This document shows positions 51,825-59,923 of a DNA stretch of 64,000 nt, piece after piece. The stretch comes from Pseudomonadota bacterium (lineage in GTDB: Bacteria > Pseudomonadota > Gammaproteobacteria > Steroidobacterales > Woeseiaceae). Location: assembly GCA_022567295.1 (NCBI GenBank), contig JADFHE010000003.1:16834-80833 (forward strand), read 5' to 3'. The stretch's first letter is position 1. The number at the start of each line of letters is the position of its first letter. The position numbers and the translations under genes are program-made. Below the pieces are notes generated by a model. It ran no database searches and was not told the DNA's origin. It saw nothing but the letters and a program-made list of their open reading frames with translations.

Positions 51825-53135
51825 TTATGTGGACGTGCTGCCCATTAAGGCCTCAATATCATCGGGGTCCCTCACCAGCCCTTTGCTCAGTACGTCCGGC
51901 CCGTTATTTGTCACAGCAACATCGTCTTCAATGCGAATTCCGATGTTGCGAAACTTTTTCGGAACCTTGCGATTGTTGTTGATGTAGATACCGGGCTCCA
52001 CGGTCGTTACCATCCCCGTTTCGAGCATGCGCCACTCGTCACCCACTTTATAATCACCAACGTCATGCACATCCATGCCAATCCAGTGCCCAGTACGGTG
52101 CATGTAGAACTGCTGATAAGCACCATCCCTGATCAGCTTTGGCAGTGAGCCGTCGAGCAAACCGAGATTTTTGAGGCCCTTGGTAATGACTCTGACCGCT
52201 GCGTCGTGCGGCTCATTCCAGTGATTGCCGACGACAGTCTTGTCAATCGCTGCCTGCTGCGCCTCAAGCACGATCTCGTATACCGCGCGTTGTTCGGAAG
52301 TGAAGCGCCCATTGATCGGAAATGTGCGCGTGATGTCAGAGGCGTAGTAATCAAACTCACAACCCGCATCGATCAACAGCAGGTCGCCATCCTTCAGTTC
52401 GGCATTATTTTCGACGTAGTGCAGGATGCAGGCGTTCGCGCCCCCGCCAACGATCGGGCTGTAGGAAACCCAGGCATCGTTGTGGCGAAACTCATGACGA
52501 AACTCAGCCTCAACCTCATATTCGTACATGCCCGGGCGCGTGATTCTCATCGCTCGCTTGTGCGCCTCGACGGCTACTTTGGCCGACTTGCGCATCGCCG
52601 ATAATTCGCCACGACTCTTGTACAGCCGCATGTCGTGCAACAAATGATCGAGTGCCACAAACTCCTGCGGGGTGTGGACACCGTGTGACAATTTCGAGCG
52701 TAGCGTATTGATCCACTCAGCTATGCGGGCATCAAACTCTGAGTACATACCCATCGTGTAATAAACCCGACTGCAGGACTCCATGATCCCAGGCAGGATG
52801 TCGTCGAGATCGTCAATCGGAAACGCGTCGTCCGCGCCATAGTTTTCTACTGCGCCCGCCTGGCCGGCGCGCAGACCGTCCCACAGCTCCCTTTTTGGGT
52901 CTTTTTCGCGACAGAACAGCAAGTATTCACCGTTCGCCCGTCCGGGTACCAGCACCGCTACTGCCTCAGGTTCCGCGAAACCGGTCAGATAGTAGAAATC
53001 GCTGTCCTGACGGAAACGATACTCAACGTCTCGGCTGCGCGTTCTGACCGGAGCAGAAGGCAAAATCACGATGCCGCCCGGACCGACCATACGCATCAGC
53101 TGCCTACGCCGCTTTTCGAATTCCCTGCTATTCAT
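51825..53135 (-). CDS. pepP: Xaa-Pro aminopeptidase II (aminopeptidase P)
   Basis: 436 residues, close to E. coli PepP (441). N-terminal creatinase-like domain, then the pita-bread fold with the dinuclear Mn ligands: Asp (DAGCEFDYY), Asp (SDITRTFP), His (HRTGHWIGMDVHDVG), Glu (TVEPGIY) and Glu (IRIEDDV). It removes N-terminal residues preceding proline. The order ygfB-pepP-ubiH-ubiI is the same as in E. coli; the start overlaps the remnant ygfB stop (ATGA). Confidence 0.96.
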   Translation of the reverse strand: MNSREFEKRRRQLMRMVGPGGIVILPSAPVRTRSRDVEYRFRQDSDFYYLTGFAEPEAVAVLVPGRANGEYLLFCREKDPKRELWDGLRAGQAGAVENYGADDAFPIDDLDDILPGIMESCSRVYYTMGMYSEFDARIAEWINTLRSKLSHGVHTPQEFVALDHLLHDMRLYKSRGELSAMRKSAKVAVEAHKRAMRITRPGMYEYEVEAEFRHEFRHNDAWVSYSPIVGGGANACILHYVENNAELKDGDLLLIDAGCEFDYYASDITRTFPINGRFTSEQRAVYEIVLEAQQAAIDKTVVGNHWNEPHDAAVRVITKGLKNLGLLDGSLPKLIRDGAYQQFYMHRTGHWIGMDVHDVGDYKVGDEWRMLETGMVTTVEPGIYINNNRKVPKKFRNIGIRIEDDVAVTNNGPDVLSKGLVRDPDDIEALMGSTST

Positions 53136-53394
53136 TGGGCTTCACTGTCAATATTTCGAATGCCAGCCAACTCCTCGCAGCACAGCCGCGCCGCCACCCG
53201 CAGGTATTCGATGAGCTCGGCATATGCCGAGTCATCTTCCTCCGCGTTTGATTCGTCGTCCAGTCCGGCGCCGCTGGCACGCCCACGATCGCGAGCCTTC
53301 CCGTCAATAATCCTTGCGTTTGCGCAGCGTCCCAATTTGCGCCGCACTGTTTAAGGGCGTCTTCGAAAATATCGTGCCCGACCATTTCATCCAT
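53132..53394 (-). pseudogene. ygfB: Decayed ygfB (UPF0149 family), internal deletion plus frameshift
   Basis: The position upstream of pepP is where ygfB (about 190 residues) normally lies, but only 263 bp remain. The first frame gives an N-terminal piece ending near QTQGLLTGRLAIVGV, matching the family's HGLL.G motif. A different frame, from about 53270 on, gives SAYAELIEYLRVAARLCCEELA and ends at 53132, matching the family's C-terminal EYVRVAALL block. So roughly 100 or more central codons are gone and the two ends are out of frame. The stop still overlaps the pepP ATG. A sequencing error could explain a frameshift but not the deletion. Confidence 0.75.
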
Positions 53395-53487
53395 CCGGAT
53401 GCCAACCTTGTCAATTCCACCAATCTCTTATGATCCCACGGACCGCCCAATCTGACCACGTCAGCATGACCCATCCTCAAGCGGCGA

Positions 53488-53516
53488 TTGATTCTGACCT
53501 AAGGCCTGACTATATT
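53488..53516 (+). promoter_or_regulatory. Promoter of the TIGR02449-zapA-6S region
   Basis: TTGATT (53488-53493), 17-bp spacer, TATATT (53511-53516). The predicted start is at 53523, the A of the ATG of the TIGR02449 gene, and there is no Shine-Dalgarno sequence between them. Confidence 0.6.
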
Positions 53517-53522
53517 GAACGT

Positions 53523-53753
53523 ATGGGAGAGAACATCAACACGACTTTCGAACACGAATTAAAGCGACTTGAGAAGCGTGTCGACGCACTCGTGCGCGTT
53601 TGCGATAAGTTACAGGACGAGAACCGCTCGCTCAAACAACGTCAGGATATGCTGACTTCGGATCGTGCCAGCTTGCTGCAGAAGAACGAACAGGTGCGTG
53701 CGCGCGTTGAGGCGATGGTTGGCCGACTAAAAACGATGGAGCAAGGCTCTTAA
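53523..53753 (+). CDS. TIGR02449 family coiled-coil protein (ZapB-like neighbour of ZapA)
   Basis: 76 residues. Almost entirely coiled coil with heptad pattern (LKRLEKRVDALVRVCDKLQDENRSL, a leucine-rich helix), similar in size and look to ZapB. The family is conserved next to zapA in gammaproteobacteria. The ATG at 53523 gives the usual length; earlier in-frame starts (53466, 53430) would add residues without heptads. A likely partner in Z-ring assembly; this role is inferred from context. Confidence 0.85.
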   Translation: MGENINTTFEHELKRLEKRVDALVRVCDKLQDENRSLKQRQDMLTSDRASLLQKNEQVRARVEAMVGRLKTMEQGS

Positions 53754-53775
53754 TTTTAGGGCAGGAGTACTTTGA

Positions 53776-54090
53776 ATGACCGAACAAACCGCCCAGGTAA
53801 GTGTCAGAATCCTGGACAAGGAATACCAGGTAGCCTGCCCCGCCGACGAGCGGACGAACTTGCTCGATTCCGCCGAGATACTCAACGCGAAAATGCGTGA
53901 GATTCGCGACACAGGCAGAATCGTCGGCCTGGACCGCATCGCTGTTATGGCGGCGCTGAACATGGCAAATGACCTGCTTAATGCCAACGCGCGAGATCAA
54001 GAACTTGAAGGCGGTATTAGCGACCGCCTGAAACTTATTTCCGATCGCGTTGACCACGTACTGGGTGACTCGCAGCAGCTCGATCTCTGA
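53776..54090 (+). CDS. zapA: Cell division protein ZapA
   Basis: 104 residues with CAGGAG before the ATG. N-terminal beta-alpha head (VSVRILDKEYQVACPADE) and C-terminal coiled coil. It cross-links FtsZ protofilaments in the cytoplasm. The order zapA, 6S RNA, ygfA is the conserved gammaproteobacterial arrangement and is kept here. Confidence 0.95.
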   Translation: MTEQTAQVSVRILDKEYQVACPADERTNLLDSAEILNAKMREIRDTGRIVGLDRIAVMAALNMANDLLNANARDQELEGGISDRLKLISDRVDHVLGDSQQLDL

Positions 54091-54127
54091 TCGGCGCGCG
54101 GGTCGCAATGCACGATAAAATCAGATT

Positions 54128-54318
54128 GGCGTCTCCTGCAGTGTTCGATACTGACCTGGATACCTCCCGACCCTAAATTTTCACCTCGGGGTCGCTGTCT
54201 GTCGGCTGCATATGAGCAAGACCGTTTCGACGGTGAGCCTGTTACAGCCACGGCTGACCCCACCTGTTGCTCCGGTTCGAGAGCGAAGGTTTGTGACGGC
54301 ACAGGCGGGAGGCGCCTC
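54128..54318 (+). ncRNA. ssrS: 6S RNA
   Basis: About 190 nt between zapA and ygfA, the standard ssrS position. The ends pair: GGCGTCTCC (54128-54136) with GGAGGCGCC (54308-54316), one G-U pair. The interior can form the long, bulged hairpin typical of 6S RNA, which mimics an open promoter and traps sigma70 RNA polymerase. A weak -10 (TAAAAT, 54116-54121) precedes it. Recognised by location, length and closing stem; the covariance model was not run. Confidence 0.8.
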
Positions 54319-54350
54319 CTTCTCAAAGCATTCTATTGTTGATCAACGTG

Positions 54351-54905
54351 ATGCATGAACTTCGCACGAAGGCATTACGCGCACGACGCGAAATGACCGT
54401 CGACAATCGCGCTGCCGCCTCCGAAATAATATGTAATAAAGTGACGCGTTCACGGCTTTTTGCATCTGCATCCTTGCTTGCTTGTTACTTGCCCATGAGT
54501 GATGAAGTGGATACATGGACTATCATCGAACGCGGCTGGCGCGCAAACAAGCGCATTTTCGTGCCCATAACGCGCAACAACGGCAAAATGTTTTTTCGCG
54601 AGATTCGACCAGATACGACGTTGCTTCGAAACCGCATGTCGATCTGGGAACCCGATTCAGGTGAAATAATCTCACCCCGCGAGCTGCAATTGGTTATCGC
54701 ACCAACCGTGGTTTTTGATGCTTCCAATCATCGAATCGGCATGGGCGGCGGCTATTATGATCGCTGTTTTTCCTTTCTTAAACACAGGAAGCGATGGTTC
54801 AAACCAAAACTGTTAGGCATTGCGTTCGAATGCCAGAGAGTCGAGAAAATATCGCCAAATACTTGGGATGTACGGCTTTATCGTACCTATAGCGAAGCGA
54901 ACTAA
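54351..54905 (+). CDS. ygfA: 5-formyltetrahydrofolate cyclo-ligase
   Basis: 184 residues from the ATG at MHELRTKAL. Motifs: phosphate-binding RREM and the end signature GMGGGYYDRCFSFL, preceded by IAPTVVFD. It returns 5-formyl-THF to the active folate pool, complementing the glycine cleavage, ThyA and MetF enzymes of this window. In E. coli it is co-transcribed with 6S RNA and linked to persister formation. Confidence 0.93.
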   Translation: MHELRTKALRARREMTVDNRAAASEIICNKVTRSRLFASASLLACYLPMSDEVDTWTIIERGWRANKRIFVPITRNNGKMFFREIRPDTTLLRNRMSIWEPDSGEIISPRELQLVIAPTVVFDASNHRIGMGGGYYDRCFSFLKHRKRWFKPKLLGIAFECQRVEKISPNTWDVRLYRTYSEAN

Positions 54906-55187
54906 TACTTTACTTTCCCGTAAGAATCCGCATTCTTCGACGCCAGGCAGCAATCCGTCCACTCAGTAACGTTTAAGTATTATTTTTCCCCGCAGATTGC
55001 GATAAATCTGTCGTGAATCATCGCAGATGAAGTCAGTTTTTTCTTTGTTTGCTCGAAAATACTTTTTCACATCGTGGCACTCATATCACTGAGCGTTTTT
55101 TGATAACTATCTGTACGCGAGTAGCTTGCTGGATTTTTCGGTCTTGTTGTATATACTCAACGCCGGGTACCCGACACGGAGAAAAGT

Positions 55188-55535
55188 ATGGCTACCAAAA
55201 AGAAGTCTCGTAAAAAAGCTTCGAAGCGGAAAGTCGCTAAGAAGCGGAAAGTAACCGCGAGAAGAAAGTCAGCGCCGAAAAAGCGCCGAGTAACGAAAAG
55301 GAAAAAAACCGCTAGGAAGAAAAAGCGGGTTGTGAAGAAAAAGGCCAAGAAAAAGGCCAAAAAGAAAGTAGCGAAACGTAAGACTAAGAAGAAGGCGAAG
55401 CGTAAAGCCAAGAAGAAAGGGAAGCGTAAAGCCAAGAAGAAGGCGAAACGCAAAGCCAAAAAGAAAAAGGCGAAGAGGAAAGCTAAGAAGCGGAAAGCCA
55501 AGAAGAAAAAGGCGACCCGCAGAAGGAAACGGTAG
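55188..55535 (+). CDS. Lysine/arginine-rich histone H1-like protein
   Basis: 115 residues, nearly all Lys, Arg and Ala with a few Val and Thr; repeats of the type KRKAKKK run through the whole length. There are no acidic residues and no cysteines. This resembles the C-terminal tails of AlgP/HctB-like nucleoid proteins and histone H1. A nucleoid or RNA-binding role is likely but not shown. GGAGAAAAGT precedes the ATG and a strong terminator follows, so it is a stand-alone gene. The 282 bp upstream are AT-rich and hold no other gene I can support. Confidence 0.85.
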   Translation: MATKKKSRKKASKRKVAKKRKVTARRKSAPKKRRVTKRKKTARKKKRVVKKKAKKKAKKKVAKRKTKKKAKRKAKKKGKRKAKKKAKRKAKKKKAKRKAKKRKAKKKKATRRRKR

Positions 55536-55576
55536 CTGACCGATCGCTTGGGAAGAGCCTTCTTCCAGAGCAGAGC

Positions 55577-55604
55577 AAAAGAGCCCGCACATGCGGGCTC
55601 TTTT
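55577..55604 (+). terminator. Rho-independent terminator after the histone-like gene
   Basis: GAGCCCGC (55581-55588), loop ACAT, GCGGGCTC (55593-55600), TTTT, preceded by AAAA: a perfect 8-bp GC-rich stem. The flanking A and T runs could make it work in both directions, but the next gene on the minus strand is far away. Confidence 0.93.
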
Positions 55605-55636
55605 CATTTACCCCGAAATCTCTATAGTACGCAGCT

Positions 55637-56296
55637 ATGGAAGCATCGGACAAAAAACGTAACGCAGCCAAAGCGGCGCTTGAGTTTATCCAACCCGGCA
55701 TGATACTCGGTGTTGGCACGGGCTCCACGGTCGATTTCCTGATCGAAATGCTACCCGTTATTCGCGACAAAATCGATCGCGTGGTATCCAGTTCCAAGGC
55801 ATCAACGAAGTTACTCGAAGAACACGGTTTCGAGGTTGCAACTCTGAATGAAGTTGGCGACTACGACATTTACGTCGATGGAGCTGATGAAAGTAACAAG
55901 CGCTTGCAGTTAATTAAAGGCGGCGGCGGCGCTTTGACTCGCGAGAAAATTCTGGCTGCCGCTGCACGTCGCTTCATCTGCATTGTCGACGACTCTAAAC
56001 TGGTCGGCATGCTCGGCAAATTTCCATTGCCGATTGAGGTATTGCCGATGGCCCAGGAAATGGTTTCGAGACGTTTGGTGAAAATGCGCGGTCAGCCGGT
56101 TTGGCGGGAAGGGTTTATTACCGACAACGGCAATCACATTCTTGATGTCCACGACCTGCAAATTACTAATCCGCTCGAGATGGAAGCCCGGATAAATCGT
56201 ATCCCTGGTGTAGTAACGGTTGGAATATTTGCCGAAAGAACGGCCGACATTCTGCTCATAGGCGAAGATAGTGGCGTTCGTGAGATGCGCGTCTAG
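55637..56296 (+). CDS. rpiA: Ribose-5-phosphate isomerase A
   Basis: 219 residues. Motifs GVGTGSTVDFLIE, VSSSKAST, the catalytic DGADESNKRLQLIKGGGGAL and REKILA. Interconverts ribose-5-P and ribulose-5-P; rpe at 59.9 kb supplies the epimerase for the same pathway. TATAGT (55623-55628) lies 8 bp before the ATG without a Shine-Dalgarno sequence, so the leader may be only a few bases. Confidence 0.96.
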   Translation: MEASDKKRNAAKAALEFIQPGMILGVGTGSTVDFLIEMLPVIRDKIDRVVSSSKASTKLLEEHGFEVATLNEVGDYDIYVDGADESNKRLQLIKGGGGALTREKILAAAARRFICIVDDSKLVGMLGKFPLPIEVLPMAQEMVSRRLVKMRGQPVWREGFITDNGNHILDVHDLQITNPLEMEARINRIPGVVTVGIFAERTADILLIGEDSGVREMRV

Positions 56297-56439
56297 GCCC
56301 TAAGATTGTGGGTGGAACCACCAATTGTTGCTATATATCCGCCCAAACGGAACGTTATGTTCCAATTATGCAAACGAAATCATAGTTAGGCTGCGGCGGA
56401 TGCATCGTCGTATCTTGACAGCCCCTATGCACCAGATAT

Positions 56440-56513
56440 TGGCTGGGGGAGAGGGATTCGAACCCCCGTTGGCGGAGTCAGAGTCCGCAGTCCTACCACT
56501 AGACGATCCCCCA
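56440..56513 (-). tRNA. tRNA-Gln (anticodon CUG)
   Basis: 74 nt on the minus strand. Acceptor TGGGGGA pairs with TCCCCCA, followed by GCCA with the CCA encoded. Anticodon stem GCGGA/TCCGC with loop CTCTGAC, anticodon CTG at about 56481-56479. T arm GGGGGTTCGAATCCCT. The first pair is U-A, as in many bacterial glutamine tRNAs. Lies 26 bp downstream of rpsI on the same strand and may be part of that transcript. A potential substrate for GatCAB-based Gln-tRNA formation. Confidence 0.95.
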
Positions 56514-56539
56514 AAAAGAATCGGCCACAACTGTCGCAA

Positions 56540-56935
56540 TTAGCGTTTCGAGAACTGCGTCGCACGACGTGCTTTTCGCAGACCGACTTTCTTGCGCTCA
56601 ACTTCACGCGCGTCGCGGGTAACGAAACCAGCTTTTCGCAGCGGCGGGCGTAATGATTCGTCGTATTGCATCAGGGCGCGTGTCAGGCCGTGGCGAATCG
56701 CGCCAGCCTGGCCCGTTGTGCCACCACCTTTAACCGTAACCCTGATGTCGAATTTCTCGCCAAGTTGCGTCAATTCCAGAGGCTGGCGAACAATCATCTG
56801 TGCCGTCTTACGACCAAAGAAAACGTCCAGCGGACGATCGTTAACCGTGATATTGCCACCGCCCGGTCTCAGAAATACTCGAGCTGTTGATGTCTTGCGA
56901 CGTCCGGTGCCGTAGAAAAAGGTATCACTCATCAT
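56540..56935 (-). CDS. rpsI: 30S ribosomal protein S9
   Basis: 131 residues (130 if the second ATG is used). [19 protein letters not shown] near the N-terminus, [19 protein letters not shown], and the C-terminal [22 protein letters not shown], whose last residues reach the P-site tRNA. 27 bp after rplM. Confidence 0.98.
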   Translation of the reverse strand: MMSDTFFYGTGRRKTSTARVFLRPGGGNITVNDRPLDVFFGRKTAQMIVRQPLELTQLGEKFDIRVTVKGGGTTGQAGAIRHGLTRALMQYDESLRPPLRKAGFVTRDAREVERKKVGLRKARRATQFSKR

Positions 56936-56962
56936 CTTGTCTCAGTGCCAAAGGCCAGAACC

Positions 56963-57397
56963 TTAGGCGTTAACTTCCAAAGGAATCGGTTGTTGCGCGG
57001 CGTGGTTATGCTCAGGGCCCGCATATACTCTCAGTTTGCCAAACATCTGGCGTCCCAGCGGTCCGCGCGGCAACATGCCCTTAACGGCCTTCTCAATGAC
57101 ACGCTCGGGAGCTTTGTCAAGCAGTTTTTCCAGCGAGATAGATTTCAAGTTGCCGATGAAGCCCGTGTGATGGTAGTAGATCTTGTTCTGCATTTTGTTT
57201 CCGGTCACACGAATCTTCTCCGCATTGACGACAACAATGTAGTCACCTGTATCAACGTGCGGAGTGTATTCCGGCTTGTGCTTGCCACGCAAACGACGCG
57301 CGATTTCAGTCGACAGGCGACCGAGAGTCTTACCTGTTGCATCAACCACGTACCAGTCGCGGCGTACGTCTGCCGGCTTTGCAGAAAACGTGTTCAT
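56963..57397 (-). CDS. rplM: 50S ribosomal protein L13
   Basis: 144 residues from the ATG at [11 protein letters not shown]; the 14-codon upstream frame is not homologous. Blocks: [40 protein letters not shown] and [26 protein letters not shown] (57432-57427 on the minus strand) lies upstream, but the -10 at the right distance is poor and no clear Shine-Dalgarno sequence precedes the ATG. 226 bp separate it from the DUF481 gene end. Confidence 0.98.
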   Translation of the reverse strand: MNTFSAKPADVRRDWYVVDATGKTLGRLSTEIARRLRGKHKPEYTPHVDTGDYIVVVNAEKIRVTGNKMQNKIYYHHTGFIGNLKSISLEKLLDKAPERVIEKAVKGMLPRGPLGRQMFGKLRVYAGPEHNHAAQQPIPLEVNA

Positions 57398-57623
57398 AAT
57401 ATTTCGGTATCCGTCGGGAATGCTCTTGTCAATCGTCACTTTGGGGGACGGGTCTAGCTAATACGCTTGCCCAGCTTGCCGTCCGCGCACAACTCAACGT
57501 TCCCCGGAGTGGCGAAAGGCGCAAAATTTTACTTGAGCCCTCGCCCCATTGCAAACAATCAGGAGATTTATTTTTCTATATATATATCAATAATTTACAG
57601 GACACTAAATGACCCTAAGCAGG

Positions 57624-58340
57624 TCAAAAAGCGTACTCGAGCGATAAAGCCGTGTACCTGTCCGATTTTTCCGTCAATGGCGGCACATCCGAGTTGTGCT
57701 TAATCGTGTACGACGCCACCAATGCAAGGTCGCCGAGCAGCCTCACCGAGACCGCTGTTACAGACTCCGAGTACGTGTTTTCTTCGCCCACCTCAGCGAT
57801 CAGTTCCTGGCGAAATTCGGCCATCTCACTAAACCGCCACTTATAATAAGCGCCACCGCGAAAAATGGTCTCATTCTCCTCGGTTCCGAACTGCAATTCA
57901 GATTGCCGCGCACCGACACCCAGCTCCAGATTGAGTGTGTGCTTGTCATTGTCTATCAAGTGGCGACCGTAACCCAATGTCTGTGAAAATTGCGTCGCAT
58001 AAGCACCAAAACTATCCCGGCGCCAGTGCAGACGGCCAAACAGGAAATCATGATCGGTCAGCCTGCGCTCACTTTTCCAGCCCAGCTCGTAGGCTTCTGC
58101 TGATGTCATCTGGTCTTCCGAGGCTTTGATCGCGGACGCATCGACCCTGTGTGTCCAGTCGCCCGAGGTGTAACCGACCTCGAAACCAGTGTTCAGCGTA
58201 GAATTCTCGGTATTTCCCGACGTCGCCAGATAACCCAGGACCGCCTTTCCAGACCACGGGCTCTGTTCCTCGCTCTCATCTGCAAACAATGAAAGCGGCA
58301 ATAACAGCGTCACCAGAACCAATGACAGTCCCCTCTGCAT
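57624..58340 (-). CDS. DUF481 family outer membrane protein (YdiY-like)
   Basis: 238 residues from the ATG at MQRGLSLVLV (AGGGGA upstream); a TTG two codons earlier is possible. Signal peptide ending near LFA|DE, then alternating hydrophobic/polar beta strands (WSGKAVLGYLATSGNTE, the typical DUF481 opening) and a terminal aromatic F (SLEYAF), as in outer membrane barrels. Function unknown for the family; E. coli YdiY is acid-inducible. Confidence 0.88.
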   Translation of the reverse strand: MQRGLSLVLVTLLLPLSLFADESEEQSPWSGKAVLGYLATSGNTENSTLNTGFEVGYTSGDWTHRVDASAIKASEDQMTSAEAYELGWKSERRLTDHDFLFGRLHWRRDSFGAYATQFSQTLGYGRHLIDNDKHTLNLELGVGARQSELQFGTEENETIFRGGAYYKWRFSEMAEFRQELIAEVGEENTYSESVTAVSVRLLGDLALVASYTIKHNSDVPPLTEKSDRYTALSLEYAF

Positions 58341-58415
58341 TCCCAATATCCCCTAATAGGTCCTAGCCCCATGAAAAATGGTCGCGAAGTATACCGCCAG
58401 AGCCCGGGGCAGCGC

Positions 58416-58421
58416 TATAAT
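58416..58421 (+). promoter_or_regulatory. -10 element of coq7
   Basis: A perfect TATAAT placed 7 bp before the coq7 ATG at 58429, with no good -35 at 16-18 bp and no Shine-Dalgarno sequence. The expected transcription start is at or one base before the ATG. Confidence 0.5.
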
Positions 58422-58428
58422 TCGATTC

Positions 58429-59076
58429 ATGCTCGATCGACAGCTGACGCCTCTCGACAAACTGTTTGCCAGTGCCACCAAGGCGCTGCGCACAGTTCTC
58501 ACTCCAGCGAACCGGCAGGCGGCCCGCAGCTATCCTGCAGCGGCGGTAGAGGAGGCCGACCTCGACAGCAAACAGAAAGCCCATGCGGCGGGCCTTATGC
58601 GTGTCAATCACGCTGGAGAAGTTGCTGCCCAGGCACTTTATCAGGGGCACGCGACCGTCGCGCGAAACAAGGATATTGAGGAACAGATGCAGCGTGCGGC
58701 CGACGAGGAGTTCGATCACCTCGCCTGGTGCGAGCAGCGCATGCAGGAACTTGGGTCTAAACCGAGCCGGCTGAGTCCGCTGTGGTACGCGGGCGCGTAC
58801 ACGATCGGCGCTGCGAGCGGCGTCCTTGGTGACAAGTGGAGCTTGGGTTTCATTGCAGAGACGGAAAAACAGGTGTGTGCACATCTCGAAAGTCACCTGG
58901 ACCGGCTGCCCGAGAACGACGCGAAAAGTCGCGCCATCGTCAAGCAAATGCGCGATGAAGAGAAAGTGCACGGCAAAGACGCGATCGATGCCGGTGCCGC
59001 TGAGTTGCCACGTCCGATAGTGCAGCTAATGCGAGCGACCGCGAAAGTAATGACGAAAACGGCGTATTGGTTTTAG
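58429..59076 (+). CDS. coq7: 3-demethoxyubiquinol 3-hydroxylase (Coq7/UbiF-type di-iron enzyme)
   Basis: 215 residues from the ATG at MLDRQLTPLD. Ferritin-like di-iron ligands: Glu64 in VNHAGEVAAQ, Glu94 and His97 in DEEFDHLAW, later Glu in HLESHL, and Glu and His in RDEEKVHGKDA. It hydroxylates C6 of the ubiquinone ring, replacing UbiF; UbiH and UbiI of this window catalyse the other two hydroxylations. Divergent from the DUF481 gene. Confidence 0.95.
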   Translation: MLDRQLTPLDKLFASATKALRTVLTPANRQAARSYPAAAVEEADLDSKQKAHAAGLMRVNHAGEVAAQALYQGHATVARNKDIEEQMQRAADEEFDHLAWCEQRMQELGSKPSRLSPLWYAGAYTIGAASGVLGDKWSLGFIAETEKQVCAHLESHLDRLPENDAKSRAIVKQMRDEEKVHGKDAIDAGAAELPRPIVQLMRATAKVMTKTAYWF

Positions 59077-59149
59077 AAACACGGACTTAGCTTGCCCTCA
59101 GGGGCATTCTGTATTAAAAGTGGTCCGCAACTTGGGCGAGGAATAAGTA

Positions 59150-59803
59150 ATGCAGACAACAGCCAAAAATCTGAGCGATGTACCGGCTATCAACCGATTC
59201 TTGAGTTACTGTCGTGTACGAACTGTGCCGTCGAAGACCGTAATGATTCACGCCGGCGATTTGCCGGATGTTTTGTATTACATCGTCGATGGCTCGGTTG
59301 AAGTCATGATCGAGGACGAAGACGGCAATGAGATGGTGCTGGCGTACCTGAACAAAGGACAGTTCTTCGGTGAGATGGGCCTTTTCTACGAGCAACCGAC
59401 TCGTAGCGCGTGGGTGCGTACTCGTACCGAGTGCGAAATCGCCGAAATGACATATCCCCGCTTCCGACAGATCGCCAGCGAAAGTCCCGGGCTTGTATTT
59501 GAACTCGCCACACAGTTGGCGACGCGCCTCGACCGGACCAACCGCAAGTTGGGTGACTTGGCATTTGTGGACGTCACAGGCCGGGTCGCTCACGCCATCA
59601 TGGATCTTTGCAACGAACCCGATGCGATGACGCATCCGGATGGCATGCAAATTAAGGTCAGCCGCCAGGAACTCAGCCGCCTCGTCGGCTGCTCGAGAGA
59701 AATGGCAGGCCGCGTCCTCAAGGTCCTTGAGGAACAGGGGCTGGTGTCTGCCAGCGGCAAGACGATTGTGGTCTACGGCGCGCGACCAAACCGAAACCTG
59801 TAG
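59150..59803 (+). CDS. crp: cAMP receptor protein-type global regulator (Crp/Vfr)
   Basis: 217 residues with GAGGAATAAG before the ATG. Cyclic-nucleotide domain with the cAMP phosphate site FGEMGLFYEQPTRSAWVRT and the Thr equivalent to E. coli T127 in RTNRKLG; DNA-binding domain with DVTGRVAHAI, TRQE-like SRQELSRLVGCSREMAGRVL, ending GKTIVVYGAR. Conservation with E. coli Crp is high throughout. Its TAG stop is the TAG of a REP element (59800-59923). Confidence 0.95.
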   Translation: MQTTAKNLSDVPAINRFLSYCRVRTVPSKTVMIHAGDLPDVLYYIVDGSVEVMIEDEDGNEMVLAYLNKGQFFGEMGLFYEQPTRSAWVRTRTECEIAEMTYPRFRQIASESPGLVFELATQLATRLDRTNRKLGDLAFVDVTGRVAHAIMDLCNEPDAMTHPDGMQIKVSRQELSRLVGCSREMAGRVLKVLEEQGLVSASGKTIVVYGARPNRNL

Positions 59804-59923
59804 GAGCGGCCCCTGCACCCACAAGGGCATAAAGCCGCGAAGCGCAGCGGCAGCCGAAGGCTGCAAAAAGATTCAGTTCATGACACAAGCCGGATATAGG
59901 TCGCGCGCAGGGCGCGCTCCTAC
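59800..59923. repeat. REP doublet (REPIN-like) between crp and rpe
   Basis: Two inverted REP-type sequences face each other: GTAGGAGCGGCCCCTG at the left end (59800 on) and, on the minus strand, GTAGGAGCGCGCCCTG at the right end (59923 down). Both begin with the GTAG head and GC-rich palindrome known from REPs of Pseudomonas and Xanthomonas relatives. A second hairpin-rich part (GCAGCGGCAGCCGAAGGCTGC) lies inside. The TAG of each GTAG is the stop codon of the neighbouring gene. No RAYT transposase is in the window. Confidence 0.85.

Noticed and set aside
55157..55501. Minus-strand open frame rich in Phe/Leu opposite the lysine-rich gene
   Set aside because: It looks like a membrane protein only because AAG/AAA codons read as CTT/TTT on the other strand; the plus-strand frame has the RBS and terminator.
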